Assembly: GCA_025765595.1 (NCBI GenBank)
Contig: JAIVFH010000052.1
Location: 27,501-91,500, forward strand
Source of the DNA: Obelidium mucronatum
Taxonomy: Eukaryota; Chytridiomycota; Chytridiomycetes; Chytridiales; Chytriomycetaceae
DNA: 64,000 nucleotides
Direction: 5' to 3'
This document shows, piece after piece, positions 42,475 through 53,773 of the stretch. Below the pieces are notes generated by a model. The model was not told the DNA's origin. It searched no databases and was given only the letters and a program-made list of their open reading frames with translations. The position numbers and the translations under genes are program-made. Every line of letters starts with the position of its first letter. Position 1 is the first letter of the stretch.

Positions 42475-42564
42475 CGTTTTCTTTGTTTTTCTTTGTTTTT
42501 CTTTTTATTTTGTTTGTTTTTTCTTTGTAAACAAAACAACGCGTCGAAAACAGTCCGCCCGAGA

Positions 42565-44651
42565 ATGCGCATCCCTGTGTTTCTGCTCGCAATCGCTGCC
42601 GCCGCTGCCGCATCAAAAAGCGGCGTGCTTGCGGCGGTCGAGACGCACTACGCGGCGTACCACGCGGCGGCGCAGCGCAGCGACTGGGCGGCGGCGGCGG
42701 CGGGCCTGCGCGCGCTGCACGCGCTGGCGCCGCGCTGGCTGGACGGCGTCAGAGAACTCGCGGCCGTCGAGGCGCGGCGCGGCAGCGTGCGCGCCGCCGT
42801 GGCGGTGCTCGGCGACGCGGGTTTGTTTTTGTTTTTGTTTTCTTTTGTTTTGTTTTGTGTTTCGTGTTTGTCAAACTAACAGCAAGCAACAGAAAAACAC
42901 TACGTCGGCGACGGCGAATACGCCCTGATGCACTGTGCCGCCCTGATTGGCTTCGTGGCTGAGTGAGTGCCTTTCGCTCTAGACCTAGACTTCTTTCAAC
43001 AAAAAAACACTAACCTTGCGTTTTCAGCGGTGCCGACTCGGACCAGCTTCCGTCTCCCCGCGAAATGATTGACGTGTGCAAAAAGGCTGTCAAACTACTA
43101 CCCGGAAGTTTGCCTGCCACAGAAGCCCTCGCGTTTCTTCAAAAACACTTTGGCCATTCAAAGAGCGCAATTCACACCCTCAAACTGTTTTTAATCAACT
43201 ATGGGGCGGCAAACTCAACAAATACGGCCGTCATTCAAAATTCTCTCATTAACATGTACTTGGAGTCTGATTCCGTGGCGGACGCCGAACTGTTTATCCA
43301 CCAACAAGTGGACGAGAATCCTTCATTCGAAACCTACGAGATGGCATACAAACTGCGCTCTCTGTTGGCGCCAAGAGATGATCCCCTTACTCTGGAATAC
43401 AAAAAGAATGCCACACTCCTGGCAATCAGCGCATTTACCGCGTCTGACCCTCGCATTTGCAAAGACTTGAACCAATGGAGTTTAGCCAATGACTATGTCC
43501 ATGAAGCCGAGTTACATCCAGACATTCTCAGCATTGATAGAGTTTATCCTAGAACCAATGTTATCCGTTTCAAGAGCGGCGCATCCATGAGTGGTAATCA
43601 CGGCTTGATTTCACACGACTGCAAAATCTACTCTGGAAGTCACTCTTTCAACATTGACACTTTTGAGTTTCCCGGAACTGATGAATCAGTGGCAATAACA
43701 GAAGTAGATGATCCAGTGTTTACCATGATTACCCCACGTTTCCACACAGACTACTTTTCCTGGTTCACTGAAACCATTCCAAAAATGGTTATCGCCCGAC
43801 AACTGATTCTGAAAGATTTGGAATACTCAAAAGCAAAGATTATGATCCCTACTGAAGGAATAAGCGATCATATTGATGACTTCTTGTACCTCCCAGGAAA
43901 CGAAGTACTCGACGGGCGGTTGCTCTTTTACCCAACAACGCCAACGCCGCCTTTACTCGAACGCTTCTACTTTAAAAATTCTCTCTACACAATAGACTTT
44001 ACTGCAAACGACATCGTAGACTCACCAACAACATCCACCACGATCATTGCCACCCCAAAAGACATTCTCCAAAAAGCACGCACCTTTCTCCACCAAGAAG
44101 TCAAAACCGTATACGAATTCTACCCCCGCCATGAAATCACAAACACCCAACAGGGAACACTCGTCCTCTTGACAAGCACCCCTTTCGGAAACCAACACAA
44201 AGTCATTCTACATTTACAAAACCGGTTTGGACACCGCGTTGTCTTCAACAGTGGACGAGAACCACTTTTGGAGCAAGGAGCTCGCTTCGCGGCCGCCAGA
44301 GTTGTCGTTGGTGTTCAGGGTGACCCCATGTTGGCAAACTACGTAATGTGTCAAGAGGGTGCTGGTGTCATTTTAATCCCACGCGGAGTGGAGGTGCGTG
44401 AAAAGTCTTTGGTTGAAGAAATGGGCGGGGAAGTTGTCATGTTCCAGGCTAAAGGTTTGAAGGAAGCGGTTGGAGGTTACAATAACAATGGAAAGCGATT
44501 GGGAGAGCTCAGTGATTCCATTTTGGATTTGCTTGTACATGAAATGGATATGATGTTTAATCGTGTAATGGAGAGGACTTTGGCTCAACAACATTTGGAA
44601 GATAACTTGGAGGAGGAGGAGGAAGAGGGCTTTGTGCACTCGGAATTATAA
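42565..44651 (+). CDS. GT61-like paralogue with decayed active-site motif
   Basis: Exons 42565-42820, 42893-42962, 43028-44651; 649 aa. The same layout as its divergent neighbour: signal peptide (MRIPVFLLAIAAAAAASKSG), TPR-like helices (REMIDVCKKAVKLLPGS, matching the neighbour's EEMINVCLRSVKLLPDD), then the GT61 region (SGNHGLISHDCKIYSGSHSF, HTDYFSWFTETIPKMVIARQ). The diagnostic GNHGAGLSN of the neighbour is replaced by GVQGDPMLANYV, and the YYHW strand by YFSW, so catalysis is doubtful. Exon 1 is extremely GC-rich and encodes Ala runs. A poly(A) signal AATAAA begins at 44652, directly after the stop codon. It may bind glycans or regulate its partner; this is inference. Confidence 0.78.
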
Positions 44652-44688
44652 AATAAAACGCTCTTTGAAACCCAACAGCGATTTATTA

Positions 44689-47572
44689 CTAACTAGATGC
44701 TGCCGAAAGAATTTGCAAGATAATCACAGTAACCGTTAAAACACTAGTCACACCCAACAAGCCCAATGCCAACGGTTTACCACCAATGGGAAGCCAATAC
44801 GGCACTGCATTGAAAGTCGGCGATACAAACAGATCATTGCTGGGCAAAGTCGCTTTCCTGGCCATACTCTTTCCAGCGCCCTTCACCTTGGCCTTCTCCC
44901 GAAGCGCCGCAATATCATATTCCCCATCGTCAAAGTAATCCTGCGCCGCAGCAACATCTTCTTCATCAGTACCACTCGCTTTAAACGCCCCGTAATTGGC
45001 AGGACTCGTCGCCCCAGGAGCAAAGAGAGGATCCCCCAATTCCCCTCGATCTTCCACCATTGAAATCATGGGAACCGATGACGAGCTAGGACTCGCAGGG
45101 GCAGCAACACCATACAAAGACGCCGAACCAATAAGTGCACGGAAAGGACTCGGATCCCTGCCACTGCCACCGCCGCCGCCGCCGCCGGTCTGCTGTCGAA
45201 GGAACCGCTGAGTCCTCTTTTTTTGAAGCCGTTCAATCTCGGGGTCAGGCACAGTGTCCTTGAGCCAGAATTCTTCATCCGCCGCCGCCGCCTTCGCTTC
45301 CTCTTCATCATCGTCGTCTTGCGGTAACGGAGACGCTCGAGGCGACTCGTTGAAAACTTCCGCATGATAAGACCGCATCGTCCCATCCGGAACTTGTAAA
45401 TGCAGAGAACCATGATACCAGCCTTCTACATCCAATTGACGCGACATGGTATTCACGGGTGTTTCAACATCCACCTCATCTGCATTGCTGCCGGTTCTTT
45501 CCCTGGCTTCGTCTTCGGTTCCATCATCCCATTCAACAACTCGAATAGGGCCGCGTAGGCTTTGGTGTGCGACAGCATGGTGGTATGGGTCAGGTGATGG
45601 CTCCCGATTGGGTGTTGGAGAGTGTGATGAACTTCTCCCACCACCACCACCGCCACCGGCAGTTTTTTTCGTTTGGAAACGACCCAAGAAAGTGTTGCCC
45701 CTTTGTGCTCGTTTATCCAAGAAATTCACAATAGTGGTCGAATGGGTATGTACTTGTTTCAAGATGGATGTTTGCTTGGATGATAGAGCTAACCAAGATT
45801 AAAAAAAAAAAAATAAGTCCCCCGCCCCATGTCATCGGTGTGCGTCACTTACTTCTGTGTTGATTATACTCCCGTCTGAACCGTAAGCATTTCAAGTAAA
45901 TCACAAACGGAATGACGAAGTTGGCAGGACTAATGAGCAAGACACCAGTCCAGTTAATGAACGTCCCCAACGCCGTCCCAGTTTGCATTGGAATACAAAT
46001 CAACCAAGGCAAAATAAACGTAATAAATTTCACCGCCCACTGCTTCACAGGTGAATCAATGTTGAAATTTTGTCCAATATTCTGTTCACTAATAATAAAG
46101 GACACTGGAATGGCAGGCAACAGCATGACAATCGAAAAAACGTAGCAGAATAATTTGTTGACAACAAAGTGCGGTGTATAATGCGGATCCGTGAAGATAT
46201 TGATAATGTTTTTGGGTGTATCACTTGCAGTCAACAGTTTCAAGTCATCAAACGCAAGCGCTGGGAACACTCCAATGATTCCAAATAACAAAACTGCACT
46301 AAACATTGTCACCCAGACAGTCATTTGTGCATTTACAGACTTGCGCTTCAAGTTGATCCAGGATGGGACAAATAGGGTGCAACTAAAGTTGAGAATGATG
46401 GGTCCCAACAGACTCGCGAATGCAGGGGACAGTGAGATTGGCTGGACACGGCTTTTGTTCAATGTGAATGTCGACTCGACGAACCACTCTGCTGATACAA
46501 TCAATGTGACGACAAACGCGGCTATGGGAAGCAAAGTCAATACCAAAATGTAAAAAAAAACTGGAGTCATTGACAAAAATAACGCATTTCCTTACCAATT
46601 TGAACACCGATATTGTCATCCATATTAGATCTTGCCAACGGAATACAAAGGATGACAACCGTCTATAAAAGGGATAAATAGGAGTTTAGATTCCAACAAT
46701 AACCCAACCCAATAACCAATTTTTTTTTTTCAACAAACCAAAAAGCCCATTGAAAACAAGATTGGTTGGTCCCCGAAAGGCGAAGACGCTCCCAATGCAA
46801 CAGCCGCAGCCGTAGACTGATCATTCGATACACAATACCACCCAAAGTCAACACCATTTCCTGGAAATGCAATTGCACATGTCTTGTGGAAAACATCAAC
46901 GAAAATATGATCGAATGTCTAGCAGCGAGCGACGATGAGTACGGCGGTTCCCGTAAAAAAAAAGTGTCAGTTACCTGGGCGCTCAGAACAATGTTGTTCA
47001 TTGCTTGCGACTGAATCGCTCCGTAAAGAATAAGCTGGCCAATAATATGCTCCGCAGGTCCAAAGAAGAAGTTGATTAGTGTTGCAAACTCGACTGTGCC
47101 TTGGAAATGGCGATTCCCTATTTGTGTGTGTGTGCGCACGGTTGGGGGAGATCAGTTGAGCAAAAACAGAGCAGTTAAACATGCCAACAACTGAATGTAA
47201 CCTGGCATGGCTTGCATAGATTCAATAATAAACAGAACCGAGAAGGCCGAAATCACAGCAAAGAGAATGAACAGGAAGAACGGAGGAACCCATCCAAGAG
47301 TTGCAAACAACGACGGAGTGAACGGAATACCGGCTCCAGTCATTGCATTGAAGAGCAGACATACCCCTGTAGAATAATTCCATCGTTTGAATCGGGCATG
47401 CAGAGAGTAAACGTTGCCTTGTCAAAAAAGGGTTACCTCCCAGAAAGCCCACTGTCTTCACATTGTGCAGCTATTGTCATCGAGAGCTTAGTTAGCCACA
47501 ACTAAGCGGGTTGTCGAGCTCATACGCCTTACGTACCCTGACAATGGTGTTGTGTCGGGCAGGCAGACCCAT
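44689..47572 (-). CDS. Amino-acid/auxin permease (AAAP) family transporter, copy A
   Basis: Eight exons: 47572-47537, 47470-47437, 47366-47202, 47117-46975, 46918-46739, 46662-46596, 46521-45853, 45788-44689; 797 aa. The transporter core covers about residues 12-450: VKTVGFLGGVCLLFNAMTGA, GWVPPFFLFILFAVISAFSV, GTVEFATLINFFFGPAEHII, ILCIPLARSNMDDNIGVQ and LGPIILNFSCTLFVPSWINL, with about ten helices. A cytosolic tail of 300 residues, acidic and Ser/Gly-rich, ends in one more helix (LALGLLGVTSVLTVTVIILQ). Substrates of the family are amino acids, by H+ symport or vacuolar export. The start lies only 46 bp past the stop of copy B. Confidence 0.82.
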
Positions 47573-47618
47573 GTCAAGCAAGTTTCGGGAAGAAATCAAT
47601 CAAAAGAAGCATGAAATT

Positions 47619-50246
47619 TTATTTGGCAGAAAACTGAAGAACAACAACCACAATCGACAAGACACATGTTACTCCCAGCAGAAATAGCGCCAATTTATAG
47701 GGTTTTATCGGCATCCAGACTGGTACTGCTCGAAAGGCGGGAGAGATAAAGTTGGGATTGAAGGGCAAACTGCGACGTGGCAGCGCATGTGTACTTCTTA
47801 GTCTAAACTCCGACAGATCCACGGATGAGCACGCGTCACTTTCACTACGACTTGCTGTTGTGGCAGTGGGTGGGTGTGGATCTAAAAAATTGTTGAATTC
47901 CCCTAAAGTTTTTTCAGAGTCCCTTGCGCCTTTGGCTCCTTCTTCGGATTTGATCGGCGAATTCGAATTCGGTGAAATATTGACATCTGATTTCAGTGTT
48001 GACCGAGCAAAACTCTGAAGGAATGCCTGTGACATCGATGGCCGGCGAGCTGATAATAAGTTGTGCTGCAAATCAATTTCTGAGAGCTCTTCTTCGGGAT
48101 CTGGTACTGATTCGCGCAGCCAAAACTCGTCGTCTTCTTTTTGGAATCGCGGTGTCGACAGTGGGTTTGATTCGACTGTCAAACCCATCTTGACGGCAGG
48201 AACTACATCGTCTACTACGATTTCTTCTTCAATTTGCTTCTCCGGCAAAATATTTGGAGGACATTGTTCGAGTTTAACTGACTTATCCTCGGAATGGACT
48301 GATATCTCATTGTCAAAGCCGTCTGTCCAATCAACTATTCGCACAGCAACGGTTTCAATTCCCACAGGATCCTTCAATTGAATAATCTCCGGAGCTTCAA
48401 AAGGCTTTTTCTCTTTTGAGGATAGTGCTTGATTTGATGTTGTCAACGACGTGATAAGTGCCAAAGTTCGCCGCCTCGATTTTCTTTCACCATTCTTACT
48501 ATCCTTGCCATCCAAAAAGTTTTGAATATGTCCTGATTTGTCATGGACTTGCTTTAATATCCGCGTCTGTTTTTCTGAGAGTTCGCGTGTTTCATTGTAG
48601 CATTTGCGGAACTTCAAACACTTTAGGTAAATCACCAAAGGAATCACGAAATTTGCTGGAGATATGAGCAAAACTCCCGTGTAGTTTATGAACACGCCCA
48701 ATGCAGAACCAGTTTGCATTGGTATTGTAAGCACCCATGGTAGTACAAATGTAAGAAATTTAAGGCAGATTTTCTTCTTGGGAGTGTTGATTTGAAAGTT
48801 TTGTGCAATGTTCTGCTCGCTCACGATGAAAGACACTGGTATTGCAGGAAGAAGCATAACAATAGAGAACACGTAGCAAAACACCTTATTGATAGCAAAA
48901 TGAGGTGTATACATTGAGTCTGATAGTATACTGATTATGTTCTTTGGAGTATCGGCAGCGTCCTTCAGTTTGAGGTCATCAAACGCGAGAGCTGGGAATA
49001 GGCCAATTATGCCAAAAAGAAGCACTGCGCCAAACATGGTTACCCAAACTGTGTTTTGGACGTTAACCGATTTACGCTTCAAATTAATCCATGATGGAAC
49101 AAATATAGCGCAGCTGAAGTTTAAAATAATGGGACCAAGCAAGTTTGCGAAGGCAGGAGATAGTGAGATTGACTGGATACGAGTCCTTTGAGCAGTGAAT
49201 GATGATTCAATAAACCATTCAGCGGAAACCAACACTGTGATGATAAATGCGGCTGTATTCGAGTCGAGTTAACACTCATGGCGTAGCATTCCAACAAACG
49301 CACCCATCTGAACGACAATATTATCATCCATGTTTGATATAGCAAGAGGAATACAGATTCCTATTACACTCTAGCTGCTGTTTAAAAAGTGGTCAATAAG
49401 AACAACAAACGAACCAAAAAGCCCAATGAAAACAAGATTGGTTGGTCCCCAAAAGGTGAAGACGCTCCCAGCGCTACAGCCGCAGCCGTAGACTGATCAT
49501 TCGATACACAATACCACCCAAAGTCAACACCATTTCCTGGAAATGCAATTGCGCATGTCTTGTGGAAAACATCAACGAAAATATGATCGAATGTCTAGCA
49601 GCGATGATGATTACGACAGATGACGGTTTCCGAAAGAAAAAAAAAGTTTATGTACCTGGGCACTGAGAACAATGTTGTTCATTGCCTGCGACTGAATTGC
49701 TCCGTACAGAATAAGTTGACCCATAATGTGCTCAGCAGGTCCAAAGAAGAAGTTGATAAGCGTTGCAAACTCGACTGTGCCTTGGAAATGACGATTCCCT
49801 TTTGTGTGTGTTCAAAAGGTTTTCGAAGACGATTACGCAAAACGAGAGTGCAATTCCAACCAAGCCAAAAACTGAATCTAACCTGGCATGGCTTGCATAG
49901 ATTCAATAATAAACAGAACCGAGAAGGCCGAAATCACAGCAAAGAGAATGAACAGGAAGAACGGAGGAACCCATCCAAGAGTTGCAAACAGCGACGGAGT
50001 GAACGGAATACCGGCTCCAGTCATTGCATTGAAGAGCAGACACACTCCTATGTTAGACAAAAGAGTTTTGTAGCTTGATCATAATTTCGCCGACTTGAGG
50101 ACACACCTCCGAAAAAAGACGCTGTTTTCGATCTGTTGAGCTGTTGGTGTCCCGCCAGGTGTTAAAGAAGCACGCAGAGCAAAGAGCAAGCAAAGACACT
50201 TAACGCGTCGCACGGTTGAGCTGTGTCTGGCCGAAAGCGTTTGCAT
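47619..50246 (-). CDS. Amino-acid/auxin permease (AAAP) family transporter, copy B
   Basis: Seven exons: 50246-50205, 50140-50107, 50047-49883, 49798-49656, 49594-49415, 49370-49304, 49252-47619; 754 aa. Exons 2-6 have the same lengths as in copy A (34, 165, 143, 180, 67 nt), showing recent tandem duplication. Exon 1 (MQTLSARHSSTVRR) aligns with MGLPARHNTIVR of copy A. The intron that separates the core from the tail in copy A is absent here (CYNETRELSEKQTRILKQVH runs through). The tail is diverged but ends in the same extra helix (LALFLLGVTCVLSIVVVVLQ). The start codon lies 38 bp from the divergent TMEM70-like gene. Confidence 0.82.
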
Positions 50247-50284
50247 CGGAATTGTCAGAGTTTTACTCTTTCTATTTTCCCAAA

Positions 50285-51195
50285 ATGTCTCTTGGATTGC
50301 GGCTGTTCCGCCCGCACGCCGCCGCCTTCGGCCGAGCCGTCGGCCGCCCGCTCGGCGCCTCGCTCGCCTCGATTGCTTCGATTGCTTCGGCCGCTTCCCT
50401 GCGCGCCCGAACCCAAACCCAAACCCAAACCCAAACCCGCACCGCAGCCGCAGCCGCCAGCCAGCGCCGCTGCGCCTCGTCGCTGCTGCAGGCGTCCGCC
50501 GCGCCCACGTCGGCCGCGCGCCTCGCCATTGTCCCCGCGGGCGCCACGCTGATCTACTCGGGCGTCATTTCAAAAGCAATCCAGGCCTTGAAGCGCGTCT
50601 CCGTCGTCTCTCTGCTGATGACGTGGGCAACCACTCCCTTGTTTGCCTACAATCTGTATATGGACACGGGGAAAGCGACGGTGGCGGCTATTGCCGTCAT
50701 GGGCGGAGGTGAGGAAGCGCTGAAAAAAAAAAAGAGAAACCAGAAGTCATTAACTCTGGTTATACAGCGTTGATCGTATCATCTTTGAGTACTGCGGTAA
50801 TCCAGTGGTGCTGCAAACCATACGTCATCTCAATTGCGCAGAAGATGCAATCCTCAGAAAACGAATCAATCCCTTCCCGCGAATTAACAATTACTCGATT
50901 GAGTTTCTTTGGAACTCCTTATGCGCATACGGTTAAAGAAACGGATCTTAGAGTTTCCGCGGGAAGAATGTTTACAACCTGGGAGAGTGAGGCTGGAAAA
51001 CAGCTCTACTACGTTCATACCGAAGCTATCGAAGAGAATACTGATATCGGGAATGTTGCTGATGGGATAGTGCATCGCGCCCAATTAATGGCTGATGGCA
51101 TCGATCATACCAGTCACGAGAATGGCACTGGAAACAAAGAGAATTGGGATGACGTTGTCAAAAAATTGAGAGAAGCCAAGAACTCAAAATCCTGA
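50285..51195 (+). CDS. TMEM70-like mitochondrial inner-membrane protein
   Basis: Exons 50285-50708 and 50768-51195; 283 aa. The first 95 residues are Arg/Ala-rich without acids (MSLGLRLFRPHAAAFGRAVG), a strong mitochondrial presequence that includes a (QT)n stretch encoded by CCCAAA repeats. The TMEM70/186/223-type core begins at LIYSGVISKAIQALKRVSVV, with two membrane helices forming a hairpin (SLLMTWATTPLFAYNLYM; TVAAIAVMGGALIVSSLSTA) and then a matrix-side strand region (ELTITRLSFFGTPYAHTVKE). TMEM70 assists ATP synthase c-ring and complex I assembly in animals; equivalence here is inferred from topology and the opening motif. The 5' exon is GC-rich unlike its second exon. Confidence 0.65.
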
Positions 51196-51314
51196 TTGAA
51201 AGATCCTTTTGAAACCCAATCCGAATCAATCAATCCGGATGTGCATTTAAGTTCCGAAAATTGGTGTGGGCAGTACATTGCTCAGGAAAAGAAACTGAAA
51301 TAAAACTAGTTTTT

Positions 51315-52114
51315 TTAATCATCTCCTAAACGTTTCAAGAGTCGCTCCTTCTTCTTGATTTTGGCCTTCTCCTTAAATTTCTCAAGTTCTTTACGCGTCA
51401 GTTTTTTCTGCTGTTGTCCTTTCTGCTCCTGTCTCTCACGATTTCGGTCTTCCTGGTATTGCCTGATATCAAAAAAGTGGCTCATTTGTCGTTCGGCTTT
51501 AGAAATGTGGTCAAATTGGGTGCCGTTGGGTCCGCTGAGTGAAGTAAATCGGCCATTCCGGGCGTTGAAGGATGCGCTGAGTGTGTAGTCTAACGAGCAA
51601 TAAATAATCAGTTAGAATGAGTTATAGAAGAAAGATATTAACCTTCGTGTGGACGTTATGAAAAATAGTTATTTTTGTTTGAAGGGGTATGTATAGGAAG
51701 CGAAAACAAAAACGGAAGGAGCAGTTGCAAATAGAAACCTGGTTGAAAGTCCGGATCGATAGATTCGCCAGTGGCTGGATTCCAAGCGGATGCGTATTGG
51801 TAGGAGCCGCTAGGCACTCCGGGAGGTTTTTCATCGTCGGCTCCAGGCGGGCCTCCTGCAGCCGTGGCTGCGGCAGACTCTGATGACGCCGGTTTCTGGT
51901 TCGAATATTGCGAATAATACCAGTCATAGTACTCTTTGGAGTTGTAGTAGTCTGCGTTGGCGTCCTTGGTGCTTGTCTCCGTAGTCTCGTTAGCACCTTC
52001 CGGTAGGCCTTCAATCTCCACGCCGACTGGTTTATCCCAAGTAGTTTCGTCAGTTTCGGAATTCCAATAGTAATAGCTGCTGCTGCTTTCGTCCCAAGTT
52101 GCAGACCAACCCAT
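51315..52114 (-). CDS. WW-domain protein
   Basis: Exons 52114-51739 and 51589-51315; 216 aa. A single WW domain is at the very N-terminus: WSATWDESSSSYYYWNSETD followed by ETTWDKP, with both tryptophans, the YYY core and the WxxP end. Next is a Tyr-rich acidic segment (EYYDWYYSQYSNQKP), then the conserved-looking ASAWNPATGESIDPDFQPDY and SASFNARNGRFTS. The C-terminus is a basic coiled coil (KELEKFKEKAKIKKERLLKR) after RQMSHFFDIRQYQED. WW plus a lysine-rich coil is common in spliceosome-associated and transcription proteins that bind proline-rich tails. No exact orthologue can be named. The intron of 149 nt is long for this genome. Confidence 0.75.
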
Positions 52115-52138
52115 GTTTTTCTTCTATTTTTTTATTTT

Positions 52139-53492
52139 TTAAAAATCATGTTCCCCCAACATATTCTTCTCCGCTTCAGCATCATCATCAGCAGCAATTA
52201 CATTGCTTGAGTCCCCAGAATTCGAAATAGAGTTGTTTGCACCACCGGTAGTAGTCAAAAGGTTGAAGTCAAGGCCTCCAAGCAATCCAAACGACGACAA
52301 ATCAAGCATCCCCATCCCATCCATCGAAACACCTTCCATATTAGAAAATTCGCTTAATCCTTGACCAAACATCAGGTCCCCACTTCCTCCCGTGGCACCG
52401 AAGCCCAAGTCATTCAACAAGGAGCTCCCAATTCCAGATTCGAAATTTGCACCTGTTTGCTGTCTTTGTTGTTGCTGTTGTTGGGAAACTTCATCATCGT
52501 CGATAACAATCACAGGCGCGTCTCCTCCTCCTCCTCCTCCCACCGGGCCTCCCGCCATTTCGTCTCCAGTAAGGTCAATCGGCGTATTGACCGCGTTTCC
52601 ACTGGTAACGCCACTGGCCAAACCACCACCATTTGCAAGACTCTTGGTATCCATATCTAAATCATCATCGTCATCGTCATCACTGAGATCATCGTCCAGC
52701 ACACTCGCGTCCAAAAACAGGCCTCCACCAACAGAGTCTTTTCCATCTTCAAGAGATACAACCAATTCATCGTTCGAATTCTCCTCTGGCGCGATATGAC
52801 GAGTTTTGGTGGCGGTGGTGGTAGTGGCAGCGGTTGCAGAGGGCGTTTTTGTAGACCCATTCAAAAATGCAAACACTCCTCCATTCTCGTCCCCTTGACT
52901 CCATTGCTGCTTGATAGACTCTTCAATCGATATGCTATTGTTGGAATGATCATTGACACCAAGCGTCGGTTCATTGCGCATGCCTCGATCTAAAACTGGT
53001 TCTGTCTTTGCAAGCTGGGATTGAAGACGCGCATAGATTCTCGTAAGAAGAGATAGATGTGATGCGAGTTTGGCATCAATAGATTGTGATTTCCTTTTGA
53101 GGATGTTTACTTCCTATTCGAGTGGGTGGTGGTGGTGGTGGTTTTTTTTTTGTTCTCTTTAACTGTTATCAGGAGAGACTACAAGAAACACACACCTGTT
53201 GTAATGCAAATAAATCCTTGTTTTGTGCATTCGCGAACGATGAGTTGTGTGTTGCTTTGATGGTTTCAATGAGTGTTGTAAACAAGGCGGTGATTTTGTG
53301 ACTGTTTTACCCCATAAGAAAACAGTTGGTTAAAAAAAAACGCTTCGCACACACTAGCTGGTGTTTTCAGCAATCATGTACTTGCTTTAATTCGATCTGA
53401 TGATTTGGGTTTGTGCTCTCTATAGATGATGGCCCTGCTTGGGCTGCTTTTTCGAGTGCAAGGATCAGTGAATGAATATTGCTCTCGTTCAT
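52139..53492 (-). CDS. Coiled-coil protein with long acidic disordered tail; GC-AG intron
   Basis: Exons 53492-53386, 53301-53196, 53113-52139; 395 aa. The N-terminal 110 residues are helical (IHSLILALEKAAQAGPSSIE, KITALFTTLIETIKATHNSS, DLFALQQEVNILKRKSQSID, LASHLSLLTRIYARLQSQLA), like small Mediator-type head/tail subunits, although I cannot assign one. The remaining sequence is acidic, with a D7 run, a Gly6 run, a Gln6 run and repeated hydrophobic-acidic patches (APVIVIDDDE, LLNDLGFG) typical of activation domains. The intron after IELN has donor GCAAGT rather than GT; only that reading keeps the frame. A nuclear role in transcription is a reasonable inference. Confidence 0.6.
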
Positions 53493-53773
53493 TGCTTTAT
53501 TAAATATTTATTTCTTGGTAAGAAAGAAAATCAAACTTTCCCTGACTCAAATCATCACGAAGGAACATGTATGTCCCCGGACATTATGCTGGTTTTGGTC
53601 TGTCGTGTAATTGGCTGCGACCAATATAGACGGAGAACAAACAAAGTAACGAGAAATCCAGTGAAAAGCGATTAAACTACTGCATTTGTCTTAAAGTTGT
53701 TGATTAATGTTTGTTGGACAATTGGCCATAATAAAAAGTTGAAGTATTTATTTTGAAAAAAAAAGTTGTAAAT

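Noticed and set aside
50408..50440. CCCAAA repeats resembling telomere-type sequence
   Set aside because: Only about five units, in frame within a mitochondrial presequence (QTQTQT); no chromosome-end context.
53472..53675. Short plus-strand open frame between the coiled-coil and SH3 genes
   Set aside because: It overlaps the antisense start exon and shows no conserved motif; treated as intergenic.
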